Positions 37,061 through 46,249 of a stretch of DNA of 64,000 bases are shown piece by piece. The DNA is from Vibrio sp. 99-8-1. GTDB taxonomy: Bacteria; Pseudomonadota; Gammaproteobacteria; Enterobacterales; Vibrionaceae. Each line of letters opens with the position of its first letter. The stretch's first letter is position 1. The position numbers and the translations under genes are program-made. A model generated the notes under the pieces. That model saw only the letters and a program-made list of their open reading frames with translations. It had not been told where the DNA came from and made no database searches. The stretch is taken from contig NZ_VTXE01000010.1 of assembly GCF_013114595.1 (NCBI RefSeq), forward strand, positions 62,001-126,000, in the 5' to 3' direction.

Positions 37061-38170
37061 CTAAGCTTTACTGTTCATGACGGGATTGGCGTACATATTA
37101 ATTAAGTAAGGCTGTTCAGCTTCTGATAATTGTGCCAACTTATCATTAAGAGCGCTTTTCACCTCTTCAGTAATTGACTCATCCGACTCACCGGCAGCAA
37201 GTAAATTCATTGGATAAAGTTTATATAAGCTATGTATCTGCTTATCTATCTCTTTCGCTAACGCTTCAGGATCAGAAAAGTCTTCGCTAATGACATCACC
37301 AAACGCGACATGGACTTTTCCTTTGTAGCCGAGTATCCCTTGAATAATGCTATCTATATCTTCAAACTCTGTTTTCTCATAACCACCACAGCTCTCTTTG
37401 GCATATAGCTCTTTTGCTTTGGCGATATCACAAGGGTCGTTTTCATAAGAAACAGCAACAGGAACAATCTTTAATGAGCGAATATACTCATTAAATGGCG
37501 TTTTGGTTTTACGGCCATTCACATGAAACATCTTTAAAATGGCTTGATCGGTTGAGTCATTACCATCTTTCGCTCTGCCTTCTTTTTGAGCAATCCAAAC
37601 AGAGTTACCCGTATCCAGTGAATGCTTAATATAAGAAGACAATAAGCTAAGTGCTTTCATTAGCTCTCTTGGCGCTTTCGCCGATCGCTTAACAATAAAA
37701 CTCTTATTGATGCGCATCAGCTCAGTTACACATTGCTTTTTAAGTAGGTTATCACCGATAGCAATACGAACCGTTTTGTGGCTGTTATTATGCAGGCCGT
37801 AATTCACTAAGGCAGGATCCATAGCAATGTCACGGTGATTGGAAACAAATAAATACGCAGTATTCTTATCCAGTTCATTTAGACCAGAGTACGTCACGCC
37901 ATCCGTGGTTTCATTGAGAGCCTTAGTCAGGTACTTCTCAATCTCAACTTGAATATCATATACGCTATTTAACTTGCTCCACTTAAATTTTAAATACACT
38001 TTCACAAAAGGTGCCAGTATATTTTTTAACCAATTGGAATGATGAGCAAATCTGTGGTTAAGAATAGCATCAATAAATTCTTGGTCATTTATTAAGCGAA
38101 TAATTGAAGGGCCAATTTCACTGTCGTTATACGGCCTAATTTCTTGGTAAATATCGTTATCTGGGTTCAT
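37061..38170 (-). CDS. PlsC-like acyltransferase
   Basis: A 369-residue glycerolipid acyltransferase-like protein. The HX4D motif is NHRDIAMDP, and EGRAKDG later matches the second acyltransferase motif (EGxR). A 1-acyl-glycerol-phosphate-type substrate is likely but a distinct lipid is possible, since it is much longer than PlsC (about 245 aa) and has extra domains on both sides. I start at ATG 38170; a TTG seven codons upstream is also open, and neither has a good ribosome site. Confidence 0.8.
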   Translation of the reverse strand: MNPDNDIYQEIRPYNDSEIGPSIIRLINDQEFIDAILNHRFAHHSNWLKNILAPFVKVYLKFKWSKLNSVYDIQVEIEKYLTKALNETTDGVTYSGLNELDKNTAYLFVSNHRDIAMDPALVNYGLHNNSHKTVRIAIGDNLLKKQCVTELMRINKSFIVKRSAKAPRELMKALSLLSSYIKHSLDTGNSVWIAQKEGRAKDGNDSTDQAILKMFHVNGRKTKTPFNEYIRSLKIVPVAVSYENDPCDIAKAKELYAKESCGGYEKTEFEDIDSIIQGILGYKGKVHVAFGDVISEDFSDPEALAKEIDKQIHSLYKLYPMNLLAAGESDESITEEVKSALNDKLAQLSEAEQPYLINMYANPVMNSKA

Positions 38171-38444
38171 ATAATTATACGTATTTTTCAAATCGGGCTA
38201 ATTCTACGCTCACTTTGCATCGTTCGCAGCTTTATAATCCACATTCTGCATCAGGTCAGACCACAAACCAAACATTATGTTCATTTACTTTATCGCCTGT
38301 TGTCCTTTGGCGACTATTTTTACCACCATTTGTTATTAAACCGATGGCATGACACCCTGCACTCACCTCCCGCTTTTTGTCCCATTACATATTGGCAATA
38401 TTAACCAGACCATGTAATCTATGCGCCTCAATAACGAGGTCCTC

Positions 38445-39062
38445 ATGAACTACTCAATACAATACCAACGTACCCCTCATCCTTATATGACGGTAAGCCC
38501 ACGTAAAAAAAGAATTAAAAACACCTTACTTATGGTGCACAGCGGCACGGTATTGATCAAAGTAGGTAAATCGGAATACGCGCTTAAAGCCAACGATCTA
38601 TTTTGGTTACCTATTGGTAGCTTAACCTCGATTACTTATTTTCCTCATGCAGAGACATCAAATATTGATTTTTCAGTACGATTAAAGGAAACCTTCCCTT
38701 CAAAGGCGGGATACATCACGCCGTCTGCATTAACACAAGCATGTATTGATAAACTTTATCATCAAGATATTGGCGAGCAGTATCGCTTGGATCTATTGCA
38801 AATCTTAAAACATGAATGCCAGATTATTGCACCAAGTTTATTCATCAGTAAAACCAGCGCCCAGTTTAATCAATGGACAGTCGATAGCAATCAAGGTTTA
38901 AGCCAAGAACTGCATATGGCTTTGACTATTCGATACGCTAGAAAGCAACTACTTTCAGGGGGATCACGTCAGCAAGTTGTGGACACTCTTTTCTCAGGTT
39001 CGCACTCGGCATTTGATCAGATTTGGCAATCGGTAATGGGTCAGGAAAATAGCTCTAAATAG
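38445..39062 (+). CDS. AraC-like cupin protein with degenerate HTH
   Basis: A 205-residue protein. The N-terminal half is a cupin-like sensor (LMVHSGTVLIKVGKSEYALKA, DLFWLPIG). The C-terminal ~50 residues (LTIRYARKQLLSGGSRQQVV, SGSHSAFDQIWQ) look like the second half of an AraC HTH, but the first HTH is poorly visible, so the DNA-binding part is short or diverged. AACGAGG precedes ATG 38445, which I prefer over 38421. Divergent from the acyltransferase gene. Confidence 0.6.
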   Translation: MNYSIQYQRTPHPYMTVSPRKKRIKNTLLMVHSGTVLIKVGKSEYALKANDLFWLPIGSLTSITYFPHAETSNIDFSVRLKETFPSKAGYITPSALTQACIDKLYHQDIGEQYRLDLLQILKHECQIIAPSLFISKTSAQFNQWTVDSNQGLSQELHMALTIRYARKQLLSGGSRQQVVDTLFSGSHSAFDQIWQSVMGQENSSK

Positions 39063-39096
39063 CTCTAAATAGCAGCTTAGCTATATATTAAACCAG

Positions 39097-39594
39097 TTAG
39101 AATGGCCACTCTAACTGCAGCATGACATCTCCTTGATAGTGATTGTGCCAACGATAATCCATTCGCATTTTAGGGCCATCGCTATCAGAATCGCCAAAAG
39201 CAACACTGAATTGTAAACCGTGGTTACTCAACCATTCACTATAACTCATCTCTTGCTCTGAATCTGACAACGCGTCTGGAAGCCATAATCCTAAACCAAA
39301 AAAACTCTGCTTTACTCGGCCAGTAACAATAGGATCATCCAACGACTGATCTTGCCAGGTGGCCCAATAATCGTTGCTGGTTAGTTGATAGTCGAGTTGA
39401 GCACTTTGATAATAAGGTACACTACTAGAGAAAGCGGCTAAATGCCCTACCGAATTACCATCAGGAATATGACACGCTTCAGTAATGGAAGAAGATTGAA
39501 GAACCGTTAGGCCAATATTCGATTGGCAAGAACGACTATAAGCAGGCAGAGTAACAACTGAAAGGGCTATGATTAACGCTAAATTGGAGTTCAT
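39097..39594 (-). CDS. Exported hypothetical protein (165 aa)
   Basis: Signal peptide at ~1-20 (LALIIALSVVTLPAYS), then a cysteine pair (C23, C41) and aromatic, strand-rich stretches (QSAQLDYQLTSNDYWATWQD, FFGLGLWLP, MRMDYRWHNHYQGDVMLQLE) ending in phenylalanine (WPF). A C-terminal aromatic residue and alternating pattern are features of outer-membrane beta proteins, so an outer-membrane location is possible. AAGAAGG is 4 nt before the ATG. Family not recognised. Confidence 0.65.
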   Translation of the reverse strand: MNSNLALIIALSVVTLPAYSRSCQSNIGLTVLQSSSITEACHIPDGNSVGHLAAFSSSVPYYQSAQLDYQLTSNDYWATWQDQSLDDPIVTGRVKQSFFGLGLWLPDALSDSEQEMSYSEWLSNHGLQFSVAFGDSDSDGPKMRMDYRWHNHYQGDVMLQLEWPF

Positions 39595-39608
39595 TCTACC
39601 TTCTTAAT

Positions 39609-40148
39609 TTATCTCCAATACAGCTTATTCTCCATAATAAAGTTTTGTACTGAATCTGTTGTTAGATGAGATATCGGCTGTTTATTGGCCATATTCGTTC
39701 GGATATCTGTACTTCTAACGGATATTTTTTCCGGGCACGCTAATACTGACCATTTCATTAATATATCGCTGGCCCGGTAAAACTTGTCAAAGTTAAGTAA
39801 ATTGTCAGGCCCTAATATAAAGGTAATGTCAGAATTTGGATTTTCGGTTTGTAATTTATCTAATACCGCATAAGTGGTAACACTTTGATCCGGTTTATGA
39901 AGTATTTCTTCAACGGTAGAGAGTCGTACCGTATTCAAATCAATATCCTCAATAAACAACGCCACCATTTGGCAACGAAGTTCAAAGCTCAGCATTGTTT
40001 TGCCCCATGCATGGGAAATACTCGGCACCAACAATACTTGATCAAAGTGTGTTAAAGACTCAATCACACTTTTATGACCTAAACTGGGGGGATTAAACGC
40101 GCTTCCAAATACTGCTATTTTGCGCGGAACTTCGCCACTGTTACTCAT
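39609..40148 (-). CDS. Nicotinate/nicotinamide nucleotide adenylyltransferase (NadD-like)
   Basis: A 179-residue nucleotidyltransferase. The T/HxGH-type site appears as FGSAFNPPSLGH (residues 14-25), and the C-terminal STDIRTNMANKQPISHLTTD matches the STxxR motif of NadD. It joins ATP and nicotinate mononucleotide to give deamido-NAD. It is divergent from nadE, the next pathway step, 92 bp away, a functional pairing. The housekeeping nadD usually lies beside holA, so this may be a second copy. Start at ATG 40148 with weak GAG site. Confidence 0.82.
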   Translation of the reverse strand: MSNSGEVPRKIAVFGSAFNPPSLGHKSVIESLTHFDQVLLVPSISHAWGKTMLSFELRCQMVALFIEDIDLNTVRLSTVEEILHKPDQSVTTYAVLDKLQTENPNSDITFILGPDNLLNFDKFYRASDILMKWSVLACPEKISVRSTDIRTNMANKQPISHLTTDSVQNFIMENKLYWR

Positions 40149-40240
40149 TTGCTCTATTTTCACTATTTTCTACTAACTCGGATAAGGTATGATAATACCA
40201 TTAGTTAGCATTTAATATTACCGAAGGAAAAGGAATCTAC

Positions 40241-41071
40241 ATGGAACACATGATTCGCGATGAGATGCGCGTACTGCCATCAATAGAACCCAGCACAGAA
40301 ATAGAACGCCGTGTGGCTTTTATTAAACAGAAGTTACTTGACTCAGGTTGCAAAAACTTAGTTTTGGGCATTAGCGGTGGCGTTGATTCAACAACTTGTG
40401 GTCGTTTGGCACAGTTAGCTGTAGATAGCTTAAACCAGCAATCCCAAACTCAAGATTATCAATTTATAGCGGTTCGCCTTCCTTATGGGGAGCAAAAAGA
40501 TGAAGATGAAGCGCAATTAGCGCTAAGCTTTATTAAGCCTAGCCACGTTGTAACCGTAAACATTAAACAAGGTGTTGATGGACTTCACGCAGCGGCAAAT
40601 AACGCGTTACAAGGCTCTGGACTATTACCGCAAAATCCCGCTAAACAAGATTTTGTAAAAGGAAATGTCAAAGCACGAAGCCGAATGATTGCTCAATATG
40701 AAATTGCAGGTTATCTCGGTGGATTGGTCATAGGTACCGATCATTCTGCGGAAAACATCACTGGTTTTTATACTAAGTTTGGTGATGGCGCTTGCGATCT
40801 AGCACCGCTATTTGGTCTGAGTAAACGTCAAGTAAGAGAATTGGCTGAAACACTAAGAGCCCCCGAATTACTGGTCGCCAAAGTTCCAACGGCAGATTTG
40901 GAAGAACTCACTCCACAAAAAGCAGATGAAGATGCACTCAATCTAACTTATGAGCAGATCGATGACTTCTTAGAAGGGAAACCCGTTCCTCAACAAGTTA
41001 CCGACAAGATCATCGCAATCTATCAAGCGACACAACATAAAAGACAACCTATTCCAACTATTTATGACTAA
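40241..41071 (+). CDS. nadE: NH3-dependent NAD+ synthetase
   Basis: Final step of NAD biosynthesis: amidation of deamido-NAD with ammonia and ATP. The 276-residue protein has the PP-loop SGGVDST (residues 45-51), [29 protein letters not shown] and [16 protein letters not shown], as in E. coli NadE, and no glutaminase domain. AAGGA precedes the ATG. Strong terminator after it. Confidence 0.96.
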   Translation: MEHMIRDEMRVLPSIEPSTEIERRVAFIKQKLLDSGCKNLVLGISGGVDSTTCGRLAQLAVDSLNQQSQTQDYQFIAVRLPYGEQKDEDEAQLALSFIKPSHVVTVNIKQGVDGLHAAANNALQGSGLLPQNPAKQDFVKGNVKARSRMIAQYEIAGYLGGLVIGTDHSAENITGFYTKFGDGACDLAPLFGLSKRQVRELAETLRAPELLVAKVPTADLEELTPQKADEDALNLTYEQIDDFLEGKPVPQQVTDKIIAIYQATQHKRQPIPTIYD

Positions 41072-41099
41072 CCTTGTTTTTGTCATTGCTAGATAGAAA

Positions 41100-41130
41100 A
41101 AGGTGTCCAATTAAATAAATTGGACACCTT
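41100..41130 (+). terminator. nadE terminator
   Basis: A 13-bp perfect stem, AAGGTGTCCAATT (41100-41112) with AATTGGACACCTT (41118-41130), loop AAATA; T tail is short (TTGTCT). Confidence 0.75.
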
Positions 41131-41208
41131 GTCTCATATACACAGTTCCATTTATCGCCACAAATTGCTAATCTACTTCTGTCTTATAGCAGCTATTTGG
41201 TCGTATTA

Positions 41209-41541
41209 ATGGCAACCAACACACCAAACCATCTTCACTCTTTAACTCAACTGGTACCCGGTACTAAAGTAGAGCACCTGCTAACAGGGCAACAATTTGT
41301 AGTAACAGCCAACAACGGTAACCGAGTTACTGCGGTCTCAAGTGTTTCGCTAGTGACGGTCAATGACTACGCCCATACTGAATGGATCTGCGCCACCAGC
41401 AAAAAGCCTCTCAATAAATTGAAAGTTGGTGACATCATTACCAAGCAACACTCTTATGTCATCACCAGCGTTTCTGATTATCTACTTCATGCCACTCGCA
41501 GTATTGAAATCACCAACCCTACTGAGTACTTGATCGTTTAA
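41209..41541 (+). CDS. Hypothetical protein (110 aa)
   Basis: A soluble, strand-rich protein with repeated short hydrophobic strands (TKVEHLLTGQQFVVT, RVTAVSSVSLVTV, VGDIITKQHSYVITSVS). This pattern could be a small beta-barrel, but no family is recognised. I start at ATG 41209; a TTG four codons upstream is open. No good ribosome site. It converges on the MOSC fusion gene with 17 bp between and no terminator. Confidence 0.55.
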   Translation: MATNTPNHLHSLTQLVPGTKVEHLLTGQQFVVTANNGNRVTAVSSVSLVTVNDYAHTEWICATSKKPLNKLKVGDIITKQHSYVITSVSDYLLHATRSIEITNPTEYLIV

Positions 41542-41558
41542 TTTAGGTAACACCTAGA

Positions 41559-43382
41559 TTAATCGACAATTTCCACATCTGTTAATGGAACGCTGCAACA
41601 GGCTAGTATTTGTCCAGAGTCTCGCTCTTCGTCTGTAATCGCAGCAACATCAGCATGCTCGACTTCACCACTTTCTAAGGTGACTTTACATGCACCACAC
41701 AAACCTGCCCGGCAGCTATTTGCAATGGCTAAACCGGCTTTCTCTATTTGTTGTAATACCGAACTCTGATTATCCCCTTCGACCATAGCGCCATTTAAAG
41801 AGATGAATACTTTTTTATAAGCTTGTTGTTCGGCCTCTAACGTAAACTGCTCCTGATGATATTGGCTGGTAGGCAATCCTAGCTTAACTAGCAAGCTTTT
41901 GGCTTTTTTCATAAAGCCATTCGGCCCACAAACAAACACCTGACGTAAAGGTAAATCTGGAATGTGTTTGAGGTGAGATAATGCAAGGCGGCCTTTTGCG
42001 CCAGGCCAGTCATCATGAGCCTGACTCAGTGAAATGATAATTTGCAGCCCTTTAAAGCGTTCATGAAGCTCGTCCAACTCCTCTTTGAAAGGAATATCTT
42101 CTAGCGTGCTACATTGATGATAAAACACCACGTTGTCCATCTGATCATGATCAGCCAAGTAACGTAGCATAGAAATCATTGGGGTCACGCCGCTTCCTGC
42201 CGATAGAAGCAGTAGAGGGTTTGAATGGTGATCACTTAAGTGAAAACTGCCTTGTGGCGTATCCGCTTCTAATACATCGCCAACATTGAGGTTATCTAAT
42301 AACCAATTAGAGACTCTTCCCGCATCAACTCGTTTTACCGATATAGCGTAGCGCCCCATTCTACTTGGTGTTGAAGATAAGGTGTAATAGCGGCATATTT
42401 TCTCACCATCAAACATCACCTCAATAGGTAAATACTGTCCTGGTAAATAGCCTGGCAATACCCCTGATGTTGGTTCAAACCAATAGGTAACAAACTGACG
42501 AGCCGTCTCTTCTTTGGCAACGCAGGTTAGCGTTAAACTCTGCGGCTGATTATCGGCGTAGTACTCTTTCTCTTTGTACTCTAAAACTTCAACGACATCG
42601 TCAACGGATATTGAGCCTTCATTAAGGGCGACAATATTCTGACCAAAGTACACACCGCCATCTTCATTCGCCCGGAATGTAGACAGTGTTTTGAGTGGTT
42701 CCTTCGAGGCCTTAGCAATACCTGACGTATGATCAACCGTCGTTAATATGCAGCGTTCACAAGGCTTAACAACGTCAAACTCTACCTCACCAATTCGAAT
42801 CTTTTTCCAACTATCTTCAATAAAAGCTTCATCACCAGTCACGACAATATTAGGCCTAAACTGTTGCATAAACTGGGTTTCGGATGCTCGCTGGTTTAAC
42901 TCACTTAGCGACGCTTCGCTAATCACCAACAGCGGATAACCATCTGCGAATGACACGTTGTGACCCAGTTTTTCTCTTACTCTATTTGACTGCTCTCCGG
43001 TGTAAAGCAACTCCGCTTTATCCCCTACAACTTCACTGATCCACTGGTTTGCTTCATCGGTTGTTTGGTAAGCAAAAAAGATATCGTTCCATACTTGAGT
43101 CTGTTTCTTTTTCATCGAGAAATCAGAGAAGGATAGAGTTAAAGTTTCTTTTCCCTCATAAGCCAGATGCAAACCGTTGTTGGTCACATTGGTATGTAAA
43201 GTAACCAATTGAGGGTGAGAGCGGGCAGTTATCATTTTGCCGTCAGGCGTTGCTATCATAAAACGACGATCAAAAGAGAGCCCTTGTTTTTCTACCCAAG
43301 AGGTCGATATGTCGATACCTTGAGTCGATTTAATTGGATAAATAGTTATCTGAGAGAGTGTTGATTCTGTTTTTACTGACAT
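41559..43382 (-). CDS. MOSC-domain / ferredoxin-NAD reductase fusion (hybrid-cluster-type oxidoreductase)
   Basis: A 607-residue fusion. Residues ~1-265 are a YcbX-type MOSC-N plus MOSC module with C208 and C211 (KPCERCILTTVD) for the molybdenum cofactor. Residues ~285-520 form a flavin reductase with RYYTLSSTP, GSGVTPMISML and VCGPNGFM (FAD and NAD sites). The C-terminus is a plant-type 2Fe-2S ferredoxin (CRAGLCGACKVTL ... C). In E. coli the MOSC protein YcbX needs separate reductases; here reductase and ferredoxin are in one chain. Likely reduces N-hydroxylated compounds. Confidence 0.88.
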   Translation of the reverse strand: MSVKTESTLSQITIYPIKSTQGIDISTSWVEKQGLSFDRRFMIATPDGKMITARSHPQLVTLHTNVTNNGLHLAYEGKETLTLSFSDFSMKKKQTQVWNDIFFAYQTTDEANQWISEVVGDKAELLYTGEQSNRVREKLGHNVSFADGYPLLVISEASLSELNQRASETQFMQQFRPNIVVTGDEAFIEDSWKKIRIGEVEFDVVKPCERCILTTVDHTSGIAKASKEPLKTLSTFRANEDGGVYFGQNIVALNEGSISVDDVVEVLEYKEKEYYADNQPQSLTLTCVAKEETARQFVTYWFEPTSGVLPGYLPGQYLPIEVMFDGEKICRYYTLSSTPSRMGRYAISVKRVDAGRVSNWLLDNLNVGDVLEADTPQGSFHLSDHHSNPLLLLSAGSGVTPMISMLRYLADHDQMDNVVFYHQCSTLEDIPFKEELDELHERFKGLQIIISLSQAHDDWPGAKGRLALSHLKHIPDLPLRQVFVCGPNGFMKKAKSLLVKLGLPTSQYHQEQFTLEAEQQAYKKVFISLNGAMVEGDNQSSVLQQIEKAGLAIANSCRAGLCGACKVTLESGEVEHADVAAITDEERDSGQILACCSVPLTDVEIVD

Positions 43383-43553
43383 AACTTCCCTTATTATCCG
43401 CGCGCCAAACGCAAACGTTTTCTTTTTATTGATTTATTAACGAATTTTGATGAAATATACCACTTTTTGCTCTATTATCCTGTCGCCTAAGCATTGAGAA
43501 ATCACTTATCTACTTAGGCTCCAGATTTTATCACACTTATAAAGGGAGCTTTT

Positions 43554-44594
43554 ATGACCACACTAACTATTACTCGCCCAGATGATTGGCATGTTCACTT
43601 ACGTGATGGTGCGGTTCTTAAAGATACTGTTGCTGATATCAGTCGCTACAATGGCAGAGCAATTGTAATGCCAAATACCATTCCTCCAGCAACAACAACC
43701 GAGCTCGCTTTACAGTATTATCAGCGAATCAAGGCGCATAATACAAGTGCCCATTTCGAACCGCTAATGACTCTTTATCTTACTGATAATACGACAGCAG
43801 AAGAGATTCTAAAGGCGAAGGCTACAGGAAAAATCGTTGCAGCTAAACTCTACCCTGCTGGGGCAACAACCAATTCAGATTCTGGTGTAACTGATATCGA
43901 CAAGCTCGCTCCGGTGCTAAAAGCCATGGAAGAGTGTGGCATGTTACTGCTTATTCACGGTGAAGTGACTGACCACGGTGTTGACATTTTCGACCGCGAG
44001 AAGGTGTTTTTAGATCAAGTGCTCGCACCGATTGTCACTCAGTATAGCCAGTTAAAAATCGTTGTTGAGCACATTACGACGTCTAACGCAGTCGAGTTTG
44101 TAAAAAGTGCCAGCGATAATGTTGCAGCAACAATAACTGCACACCATTTGCTTTATAACCGAAACCATATGCTGGTAGGCGGCATACGTCCTCACTTTTA
44201 TTGCCTGCCAATACTCAAGCGCGGTAGTCATCAACAAGCGCTTATCGAAGCCGCCACCAGTGGCAACAAAAAATTCTTCGCAGGTACAGATTCCGCACCA
44301 CATACCAGAGGAAATAAGGAAACCACCTGTGGATGTGCAGGTTCTTATACTGCTCATGCTGCATTAGAACTGTATGCTGAAGTATTTGACAAGGAAAACA
44401 AGCTTGAAAACCTAGAGGCCTTTGTCAGTTTTAACGGAGCAGACTATTACGGTTTACCTCGCAATACAGGTTCAGTGACGTTAACCAAAGAAGCATGGCC
44501 AGTGCCTTTATCTCTGCCATTTGGTAATGATGAAGTGGTTCCTGTTAAAGCCGGTGAAAACATCGAGTGGACTGTTAGCGATACAGATGCTTGA
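43554..44594 (+). CDS. pyrC: Dihydroorotase
   Basis: Third step of pyrimidine synthesis. The 346-residue type II enzyme starts [19 protein letters not shown] with zinc ligands H13 and H15. [16 protein letters not shown] holds the bridging lysine, LLIHGEV and VVEHITT two further histidines, and FAGTDSAPH the catalytic aspartate. AAAGGGAG precedes the ATG. Divergent from the MOSC fusion gene. Confidence 0.96.
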   Translation: MTTLTITRPDDWHVHLRDGAVLKDTVADISRYNGRAIVMPNTIPPATTTELALQYYQRIKAHNTSAHFEPLMTLYLTDNTTAEEILKAKATGKIVAAKLYPAGATTNSDSGVTDIDKLAPVLKAMEECGMLLLIHGEVTDHGVDIFDREKVFLDQVLAPIVTQYSQLKIVVEHITTSNAVEFVKSASDNVAATITAHHLLYNRNHMLVGGIRPHFYCLPILKRGSHQQALIEAATSGNKKFFAGTDSAPHTRGNKETTCGCAGSYTAHAALELYAEVFDKENKLENLEAFVSFNGADYYGLPRNTGSVTLTKEAWPVPLSLPFGNDEVVPVKAGENIEWTVSDTDA

Positions 44595-44797
44595 TTACAG
44601 GTCTTCAAAAAAGAACGTGATAAAATTATAAACGCGGCGCATAAAAGCGCACCTACAAGCGCTCGTTACTCAAGTTTTTATGTTGAAGACTGATCGATAG
44701 TATATGCCAGCGACACGCCGCTGGCATTTATCAATTCTTGTTCCACTATTGATTGTTAAAACCTATCAATAATATAGAGTTAATCTTATTTACCAAA

Positions 44798-44812
44798 TGA
44801 GAATAATTATCA
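44798..44812 (+). promoter_or_regulatory. Putative Fur box
   Basis: TGAGAATAATTATCA matches the 7-1-7 Fur pattern TGATAAT-N-ATTATCA at 14 of 15 positions. It lies 45 bp before the DUF2061 gene. Confidence 0.6.
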
Positions 44813-44856
44813 ATAATGACATTATCAAATCAGACGAACCGTTTTAGGATAATGCC

Positions 44857-45255
44857 ATGTTCAAGACAATCACTTTTGCCGTTATTCACTTTACCATTGC
44901 TACCTTGGTTGCCTATAGCTTAACCGGTGACTTCTTACTTGGTAGTGTAATCGCGATGATTGAGCCTTCGATTAATACCGGCGCCTTCTATCTACATGAG
45001 AAGGTTTGGCAAAAAGTGGCCTTTCTAAAACGCCGTGAATCCATAACTCAAGTTAAAACAGCCAGCTTTGCCGTCATTCACTTCAGTGTCGCGTTTACGG
45101 TAACTTTTGCATTGACAGGGGATGCTTTCCTAGGCGGTTTAATGGCTACAATAGAACCTGCGATAAACTCAATCGCTTATTTCTTCCATGAAAAAGTATG
45201 GTTAAGAAAATCGCAAAATACCGAGGCTATCAATAGACATGCAATCGCGCTATAG
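44857..45255 (+). CDS. Tandem DUF2061 membrane protein
   Basis: A 132-residue inner-membrane protein made of two copies of the DUF2061 unit: TFAVIHFTIATLVAYSLTGD ... EPSINTGAFYLHEKVW (residues ~5-50) and SFAVIHFSVAFTVTFALTGD ... EPAINSIAYFFHEKVW (~69-115). Most family members are single-unit, so this is a duplication-fusion. The possible Fur box upstream suggests iron control. Function unknown. Confidence 0.82.
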   Translation: MFKTITFAVIHFTIATLVAYSLTGDFLLGSVIAMIEPSINTGAFYLHEKVWQKVAFLKRRESITQVKTASFAVIHFSVAFTVTFALTGDAFLGGLMATIEPAINSIAYFFHEKVWLRKSQNTEAINRHAIAL

Positions 45256-45396
45256 AAGAGGTAACACGCCAATAATACACGTGTTACCCAACTCTCAAGC
45301 TTAGATTCTAATTTAAAACTTCGACGGTAGTTTAACGCTTCAGCCTCGATAAAATAGGCTGCACTTATCATTAATTTCGTCAACTCAGCAAGTAAG

Positions 45397-46245
45397 TTAC
45401 TCACTAATACCGCGGATCTTGGCATTACGACGACGTAGCACTTCTAAAGTCAGCAACAGTGCAACGGACATCAAGATCAATAAGCTTGCTACCGCTAATA
45501 TGGTCGGGCTAATTTGTTCTCGAATACCAGACCACATTTGACGTGGCACTGTACGTTGCTCCACACCGGTGATAAAGAGCGCTACCACTACCTCATCAAA
45601 CGATGTTCCAAACGCGAATAAACCGCCGGATATCATTCCCGGTCGAATTAGTGGAAAGGTAACATGTCTGAAGGTATAAATGGGGTTTGCACCCAGACTA
45701 TACGCAGCACGAACTAAGCTATGATCAAAGCCACTTAAAGTCGCAGTCACCGTAATGACCACAAATGGTGTACCCAAAGCAGCGTGCGCGAGAACAATCC
45801 CAACAAAAGTCTGAGACAAATCCAAGCGAGTGTAGAAGAAATACATTGCGGCTGCAGAGATGATCACAGGAACAATCATCGGAGAAATCAAGAACGCCAT
45901 AATTGCACTTCGGAAAGGAACATTATTGGCGGCCAATCCAATCGCAGCTAAAGTCCCGAGTGTTGTGGCAACCACCGTAGCACTTAGTGCTATCAACGTA
46001 CTATTTTTAAGAGCCATCATCCACTGATGATTCTCTATCATCTCTACATACCAGCGCATTGAATACGCCTCTGGGTCAAGGTTCAACATTCCTTCGGTAA
46101 AAGTGAAGTAAGGCGTCGCATTGAACGAGAGAGGAACAATAATCAAAATAGGCGCGATTAAAAACAGAAAGACTAGGGTACAGAAACCAAGGTAAGCAAA
46201 ATATGCCACTCGCTCGCCTTTGCTGCAATAACTCGGTAAAGACAT
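45397..46245 (-). CDS. ABC transporter permease, PotC-like
   Basis: A 282-residue permease with six membrane segments and the EAA loop RAAYSLGANPIYTFRHVTFP (~residues 182-201), typical of the polyamine/opine/peptide (PotBC) family. I start at the ATG at 46245, which has GGAGG 8 nt upstream; the longer frame begins inside the preceding gene. Last gene of the transport unit. Its location in a hydroxyproline locus suggests that hydroxyproline or a related betaine is the substrate. Confidence 0.88.
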   Translation of the reverse strand: MSLPSYCSKGERVAYFAYLGFCTLVFLFLIAPILIIVPLSFNATPYFTFTEGMLNLDPEAYSMRWYVEMIENHQWMMALKNSTLIALSATVVATTLGTLAAIGLAANNVPFRSAIMAFLISPMIVPVIISAAAMYFFYTRLDLSQTFVGIVLAHAALGTPFVVITVTATLSGFDHSLVRAAYSLGANPIYTFRHVTFPLIRPGMISGGLFAFGTSFDEVVVALFITGVEQRTVPRQMWSGIREQISPTILAVASLLILMSVALLLTLEVLRRRNAKIRGISE

Positions 46246-46249
46246 TCCT

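Noticed and set aside
45260..45288. GGTAACACG/CGTGTTACC inverted repeat as terminator
   Set aside because: No T tract follows on either strand; left as a plain inverted repeat.
45177..45425. Minus-strand ORF after the DUF2061 gene
   Set aside because: Overlaps two supported genes, no ribosome site; membrane-like stretch comes from antisense of the DUF2061 repeats.
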